DNA of 64,000 nt, from positions 4,835,474 to 4,899,473 of the forward strand of contig NC_054565.1 of NCBI RefSeq assembly GCF_017654505.1, written 5' to 3'. The position numbers and the translations under genes were made by a program. This document shows positions 59,508-64,000 of the stretch, one piece after another. Position 1 is the stretch's first letter. Each line of letters begins with the position of its first letter. The notes beneath the pieces were generated by a model, which searched no databases, had not been told where the DNA came from, and saw only the letters and a program-made list of their open reading frames with translations. Origin of the DNA: Polyodon spathula (lineage: Eukaryota > Chordata > Actinopteri > Acipenseriformes > Polyodontidae).

Positions 59508-59862
59508 CGTGAGTGGGGGGATGACCTCACAGCAGCTTATGGCCAGCATGCATTTGCAAAAACTCAACACCCAGTACCACGGGCACCCTCTGATGCCCAT
59601 GACTGGGAACCATATGAATTCTGGACCACAATACAGAATGGCACCCAACCAGTTGGGGGGCATGCAGCATATGGGGGCCCCTGCCCTGACTTTGAATATC
59701 ATGGATACAGACTTGATAGATGAGGAGGTACTGACTTCTCTGGTCTTGGAATTGGGCTTGGACCGTATACAGGAGCTCCCTGAACTGTTTTTGGGACAGA
59801 ATGAGTTCGATTTTATCTCAGACTTTGTTAGCAAACAGCAGCCCAGCACAATAAGCTGTTAG
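59107..59862 (+). CDS. cited3: CITED3-like Cbp/p300-interacting transactivator
   Basis: This intact 251-residue protein is a nuclear co-regulator without a DNA-binding domain. Family members bind the CH1/TAZ1 domain of CBP and p300 through a C-terminal acidic CR2 and so modulate factors such as HIF-1, TFAP2 and LIM-domain partners. Visible here are CR1 at residues 1-28 ([12 protein letters not shown] ... YRMGMNG) and a His/Gln-rich low-complexity stretch at about 99-133 with four His and a run of 12 Gln. A conserved segment [16 protein letters not shown] follows at 146-161, and CR2 spans about 197-240 with LPEL at 224-227 and QNEFDF next. The C terminus KQQPSTISC has the family SC ending. [20 protein letters not shown] and ELFLG resemble CITED3 more than CITED2 (which has VIEMGLD, ELWLG and a Ser/Gly-rich linker). 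CITED4 lacks this N-terminal layout. The start has a strong Kozak context (GCCATGG) and lies 18 bp after a splice acceptor. CITED3 is known in birds and fishes and absent from placental mammals. Family assignment is firm; the paralogue call is probable. Confidence 0.93.
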
Positions 59863-59980
59863 GGGAGGTGGTAAGCTTTTTAGAGACAAGGAAGGGTTGG
59901 TGTTGTGGGGTGAAGTGGGGGGGTGGGGGTTATGTCGGACAATCTTATTTTTTTTTTTTTAATTCTATATATTTATGGTA

Positions 59981-60016
<36 letters not shown>

Positions 60017-61129
60017 TTTGCACTGGATTACCATTTGTCTTCAGGACTGTTGGATATTTTGAGACACATTTCAGTTCATGCAATAGTTTTTGTGTCCTTT
60101 GTGTTTTTGAAGGATGAATGTAACCTTACTTGGCAGGATTCACATTCAAACACAACAGCTAAGTCGTTTGCCCAGCCTTGAAAGATTTGGCTTCTCTGAG
60201 CTTTTTAAATCATTTGTTTTTCGTTGTGGATTTAGAACAAACTTGGGAGGGAGGGAGGGGGGTGTGGGGTAGGGTAGTGACAACAATTCCAAAACCTGGA
60301 CTTTTAAATGCAATGTGGGACTTCTCACTCTGAACGAACCTATGAAAAGGGGGGATTGAAGATGCCTTTGCAGGAACTGTTGATTTTGCTTTATAATTTC
60401 TGTGCAAATACTGGTACAAAAATCTGTACACAGTGGGCTTAGCTAGAAGCAGATAGAAATGTGTGCTATGTACTGTATGGGTGGGACAGATATAGTCAAA
60501 ATAGTTTCTGCTATGGCCAGCTGTCCTACTCAAGATTTACAACTTGGGTGTGGTTCATTCTTGGGGATTTCCTGAATAATTAAAATATCCCATTACCATT
60601 TACTGTGGATTAAGCAGCTTTGCAAGTGAATTGATGTTTTTTTTTTTTTTCTAACCCCCCCCCCTGCCAATATTCCAATTGGGACATAAATCCCCCTGGG
60701 TCCCAGTCCTTAGTTCCAGCATGGTGGGCCACAGTAGCTCGCATTTGTTTTTGTAAACCACTATTTCCTATACGTTTAGCCAAGCAAATAAGCTCTCTCT
60801 GGTGTGGTATGCTGTACCAAAGCAGAAATCTACTATATTTGTTTGAGTAAGCGCAGTGAAAACTTGCCTGTAGTCATATTTTCACAAGGAATCAGGATTG
60901 TATTCCCCCCCCCCCTCCCCAGCCCACTGCTAGGGCTCATGTTAATAGCCCTCGACAGATTCCCATTGTACAGATGGTACTATATTAGACGAAGCTTTGT
61001 TAATTTAACTTAATTTAAAGAGTCTCAATGCAGAGTTACATTTTTCCCTCCCTCTTTCCTGCCCTTCCTTTTTTATCTGTTTTTGGTCCTTCTTGGTCCT
61101 ATAAAGCATTTGTATTTATTTTCAGAATT

Positions 61130-61135
61130 AATAAA
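61130..61135 (+). terminator. AATAAA poly(A) signal, proximal
   Basis: Canonical hexamer about 1.27 kb after the stop codon, followed by an AT-rich stretch and a GTTGTTGTTAATATG stretch, suitable as a downstream element. Confidence 0.55.
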
Positions 61136-61155
61136 ATTGATATTTATTTAATAAT

Positions 61156-63540
61156 CAAACAGACCTGAGCACTTTCTTGTTGTTGTTAATATGTTTTACT
61201 GGTATACACATGGCTTGGCTATTCAAATATTCTTAAATTTTAATGAAAACTGTAGCATAATTGTACTCTTACAGAAAGAAAAAAAAAAACTGGTACCGTA
61301 ATTACCAATTTAGGAAAGAAACACTGTTCTATACAGCAGTCATTTGTAAATTCTTTTGAGTGAACCTGGTCATTTTTGCCACTGAATGCATTTCAAGCAA
61401 TGTCTGTTTGAATATTCGAAATGTACATTTCGTTTCCTCAGAGTTTCTGGAAAGGACATGTTGCAAAATGAACTTGCTGTAGTGTTTGGCTAGGCATGTC
61501 TTTATAGTGCTGATGAGTTAGATGCATTTGGTGCAAGGATTCCAGTGAAGCCAGGTAAATCTAGTCATGTGTTGACACTATAGGTAAGAAATGCTTTGTT
61601 CTTTCTACAGCTGTGGTTTGCATGATGCTTTTGGTAAAAAAAAAAAAAAAAAAAAAAGTAAGGGGAAAACTAACCCAAGATGTTCCACACATTTACAAGA
61701 CAGACCAGCAGGGCTGTGTGGCAGAGTCCCAGCTGGCAATGGGCGAACCTAAAAAGCATTGGTTTGCTAGTAATCCCTACCACCCTCGGACAGTTACTAT
61801 AGCAAACCCTGGTGCCCATGACAGCACGAAGGTACCACAATAGAAGCCTAGGTTGTACTTTATGCCAGTCTTCAAAGGTTACTCCAATGCAGATGATGTT
61901 ACAGTATCATTATCCTTCACTTTATTTTGCTAAATATTTTGTTACTAAAATGACAAATGAAGCAGTTTGTTGAATGATTTTAATGTCATTTTTAGGCATT
62001 AAGGGAAATTGCTTATGAGCTTATCCAAAAAACACCAACTTGAGTTTGCTTCATCCTTTTAATGTTTTTAGCCAAGCACGTACATTTTGATACGTTGAGA
62101 ACCTTTGAACCCCACATTCTTGGCGTTTTTATTTAAGTTGAATGTTAGGTTTGCTATTCGGGAAGCCTCTCTTGGATCAGAAAGGTTTGAGAGTTTGTTT
62201 TTGTGCTCGTTAAACACTGTAGGGTCAATTCCAGTAGATACTGGGAATGGGTTTCCACCATTTGTGGTTGATATATAGAATAATCAGGGCAGGTGCTGTA
62301 AAATTACAAAAGAGCAGCTCTGGAACTCATGCCCCACACATGGTGCAAAGCGTCTGAAGGTGGTAAAAATGCCCAGTTTTATTTATGTGTTGACCAATAA
62401 GATTTTTCAAGAGCTTTGCAGCAAATAAAGAATGTATTGATTTTGAGTAACCCCCATTGGGTCTCTTGAGCTGGACTGCAATACTTTAAGAGAACAAATG
62501 ACTCTTGTAAGGGTTACACAATTTTAAAATGAAGGCAGGGGTGTTGAGCTCGGTAAAACCACAGATCATGTTACAATCTCCGATTTGCTTGGCGGGCTAG
62601 AAAACTCTTTTTTTGGGAGGTCTGGTTTAGCTTCTCTTTGGGTTTGACCTATAAGGTGTTTCTTTGATTTCATCAAGTTTTACTTGGGTGCCTTTGGAAA
62701 TGGTGACCAAACGTTTTTTTTTTGAAGTCCGTTTTGTTATTGTTTAAAAGAAAGCAACTTTTTTTTTTTTTAGCAACCTTCAGTCTCCCTCCACATCGCT
62801 ATTATTTCTGTGTTATTTGGGTCTTTTTAAAATGGCTGTAGCTAACAGCATTCCTTTGTGCATTTCCATTGTCTATATAGGTTTCAGATGTGCAATTTAT
62901 TTAGTTTATTAACTGTTAGTAGCTGTCTGATCGCGGACTAAACTCCAGTCAGATACTTATAGTAAAACAAACCACAAAATACTTGATTCTGTTTTATTCT
63001 TGAATAGATTTCTGATAATAAAATAAGTATAATAAAGTATAATAAAATAAGTATTTTCAATATTTTTTTTAAGGATCTCATACCTCCGAAGTTGTGTGTA
63101 CAATGACCTAATGTAGAATTTAAGACTGTGAACAGTAATGATTGACTTTCCTTACACTTTCCTGATGGCTTCTTTGTTCTTCTCTTGGTTGGGGTGTGTG
63201 AGAAAATGCAGAGCTGAAATATTACTGCCCCCCGGTGTTCTACAAGACACATGGCCACCTCTCATTGTTGAGTAATGATGTGAGAAAAGCATTTATTAGC
63301 TCTTAAGAGTGGATGCAGACGCACCTGTCCTTGCTGCCAGCCTGGTCTTGTGAAGAAAGGATTTCTCCTCTCATTGACACAAGCACAGCCCTTGTTGTCT
63401 CCCGCTCCATTTGAGCCCTTGCTTTTGTTTTTTTTTTTACAGTATATAATTGTCTTGTATTGTTTTCTGGATCGGGTAATGGCATATTAACAATGATCTG
63501 AACAAACTGGTTTCATGCATATAAGGACAAGCCTTACGCT
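61156..63540. other. Downstream flank of the CITED3-like gene
   Basis: A second AATAAA at 62424-62429 could serve a longer transcript. A 22-base A run lies at 61637-61658 and T runs at about 62716 and 62761. No other gene recognised. Confidence 0.4.
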
Positions 63541-63700
63541 TGAGAGAAGGCCATTTGGCCCTTCAAAGCTCCTTCAATTCGTAGTAACTGAATGATCTCA
63601 GAACGTTCTCAAGTTGAATCTTGAAGGATCTCAGTGATTCAGCATCATGACTAGGTAAACCAAGCACATGTGTTTGGGTCAGGTTACACTGTATATTTGT
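63541..63700 (+). mobile_element. LINE 3' UTR fragment (CR1/Rex1 type)
   Basis: GAGAGAAGGCCATTTGGCCC, then AATCTTGAAGGATCTCAGTG and TTCAGCATCATGAC follow the same order as GAGAGGAGTCCATTCGGCCC, CTTCTTGAAGGATCCCAGGG and GTCAGCTTCAACAAC at 34668-34780. This is the same orientation and LINE class, strongly decayed. Confidence 0.6.
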
Positions 63701-64000
63701 GTATCTAACAATCACACCTAAAAACATCCTGACAAGCCTGTCCGTTAGTAATCGATAACACATGTTTCTGAAGTACAGAAGTGGCTGTCACATGTGTCCC
63801 TTCAGCTCGTCTAAATGCAACTCTGGTTTGCAAAACCGCGGTCTTCTTTGGTGTTGGAAAAGTACCCTGGGATTGAACAGCGCTGTCCTCCAGGCATGTT
63901 AGGGATGTTAATGAATTAATCTGTCACAAAACAATATGTGCCATTTTATTTGGTATGGCCTGAGGGATGCCTGCTTATTCTTTGGAGATGAAGAATGCTG
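63701..64000. other. Flanking DNA to the end of the window
   Basis: Nothing recognised. Confidence 0.4.

Larger units (their letters stand above)
59089..61155 (+). other. Exon 2 of the CITED3-like gene (CDS plus 3' UTR)
   Basis: Starts 18 bp before the ATG, directly after the acceptor. The 3' UTR is long and AT-rich, contains an A28 run (about 59987-60014) and ATTTA pentamers near 61110-61150, and reaches AATAAA at 61130. ATTTA elements fit the short mRNA half-life typical of CITED genes (inference). Confidence 0.6.

Noticed and set aside
59457..59849. 130-residue minus-strand frame with poly-Cys
   Set aside because: Antisense shadow of the CITED3-like CDS. The Cys run is the reverse of the CAG tract.

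Overview
This window is vertebrate chromosomal DNA, about 64 kb, AT-rich and poor in genes. It most likely comes from a ray-finned fish. A sturgeon or paddlefish is my impression from the style of the repeats, but the sequence does not prove it. Evidence for a vertebrate is one intact CITED-family gene with a vertebrate intron layout. The repeat load also fits: Tc1/mariner, pogo/Tigger, piggyBac, PIF/Harbinger, CR1/Rex1-type LINE and tRNA-derived SINE remnants, plus long simple-sequence tracts. I see no bacterial operons, CRISPR arrays or rRNA genes.

Layout. 1-13 kb: non-coding DNA with a 33-bp minisatellite (2.57-3.16 kb), an end fragment of an inverted-repeat transposon (5.02-5.35 kb), an LTR-like or SINE-like repeat (6.65-7.23 kb) and several small MITE-like repeats. 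13.16-14.49 kb: a DNA transposon with about 140-bp terminal inverted repeats and a CACTA-like tip. It carries an N-terminally truncated transposase-like reading frame on the minus strand, and just upstream two perfect heat-shock elements, a TATA box and an initiator. 14.5-36 kb: mostly non-coding, with microsatellites, a piggyBac element inside a Tc1-like MITE, a Tc1 transposase fragment, a Tigger fragment, SINEs, a minisatellite and a LINE 3' end. 37-43.5 kb: a PIF/Harbinger element and a second MITE, each inserted into further copies of the same Tc1-like MITE family, followed by a 145-bp hairpin. 45-56 kb: more MITEs, LINE scraps and a second piggyBac copy. 56.6-57.1 kb: a 38-bp minisatellite whose unit resembles the A-box arm of a tRNA. 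57.4-61.2 kb: the only convincing host gene, a CITED3-like transcriptional co-regulator with a probable non-coding first exon, a 1.36-kb intron and one coding exon. 61.2-64 kb: downstream DNA with a possible distal poly(A) site and a LINE 3' fragment.

The window is best read as the flank and body of one regulatory gene in a repeat-rich intergenic region. The two most notable signals are the heat-shock-type promoter built into the 13.2-14.5 kb transposon and the three different transposons inserted into copies of one MITE family. Junctions, target duplications and motifs were read by eye. Family names rest on remembered motifs, not on a database search.
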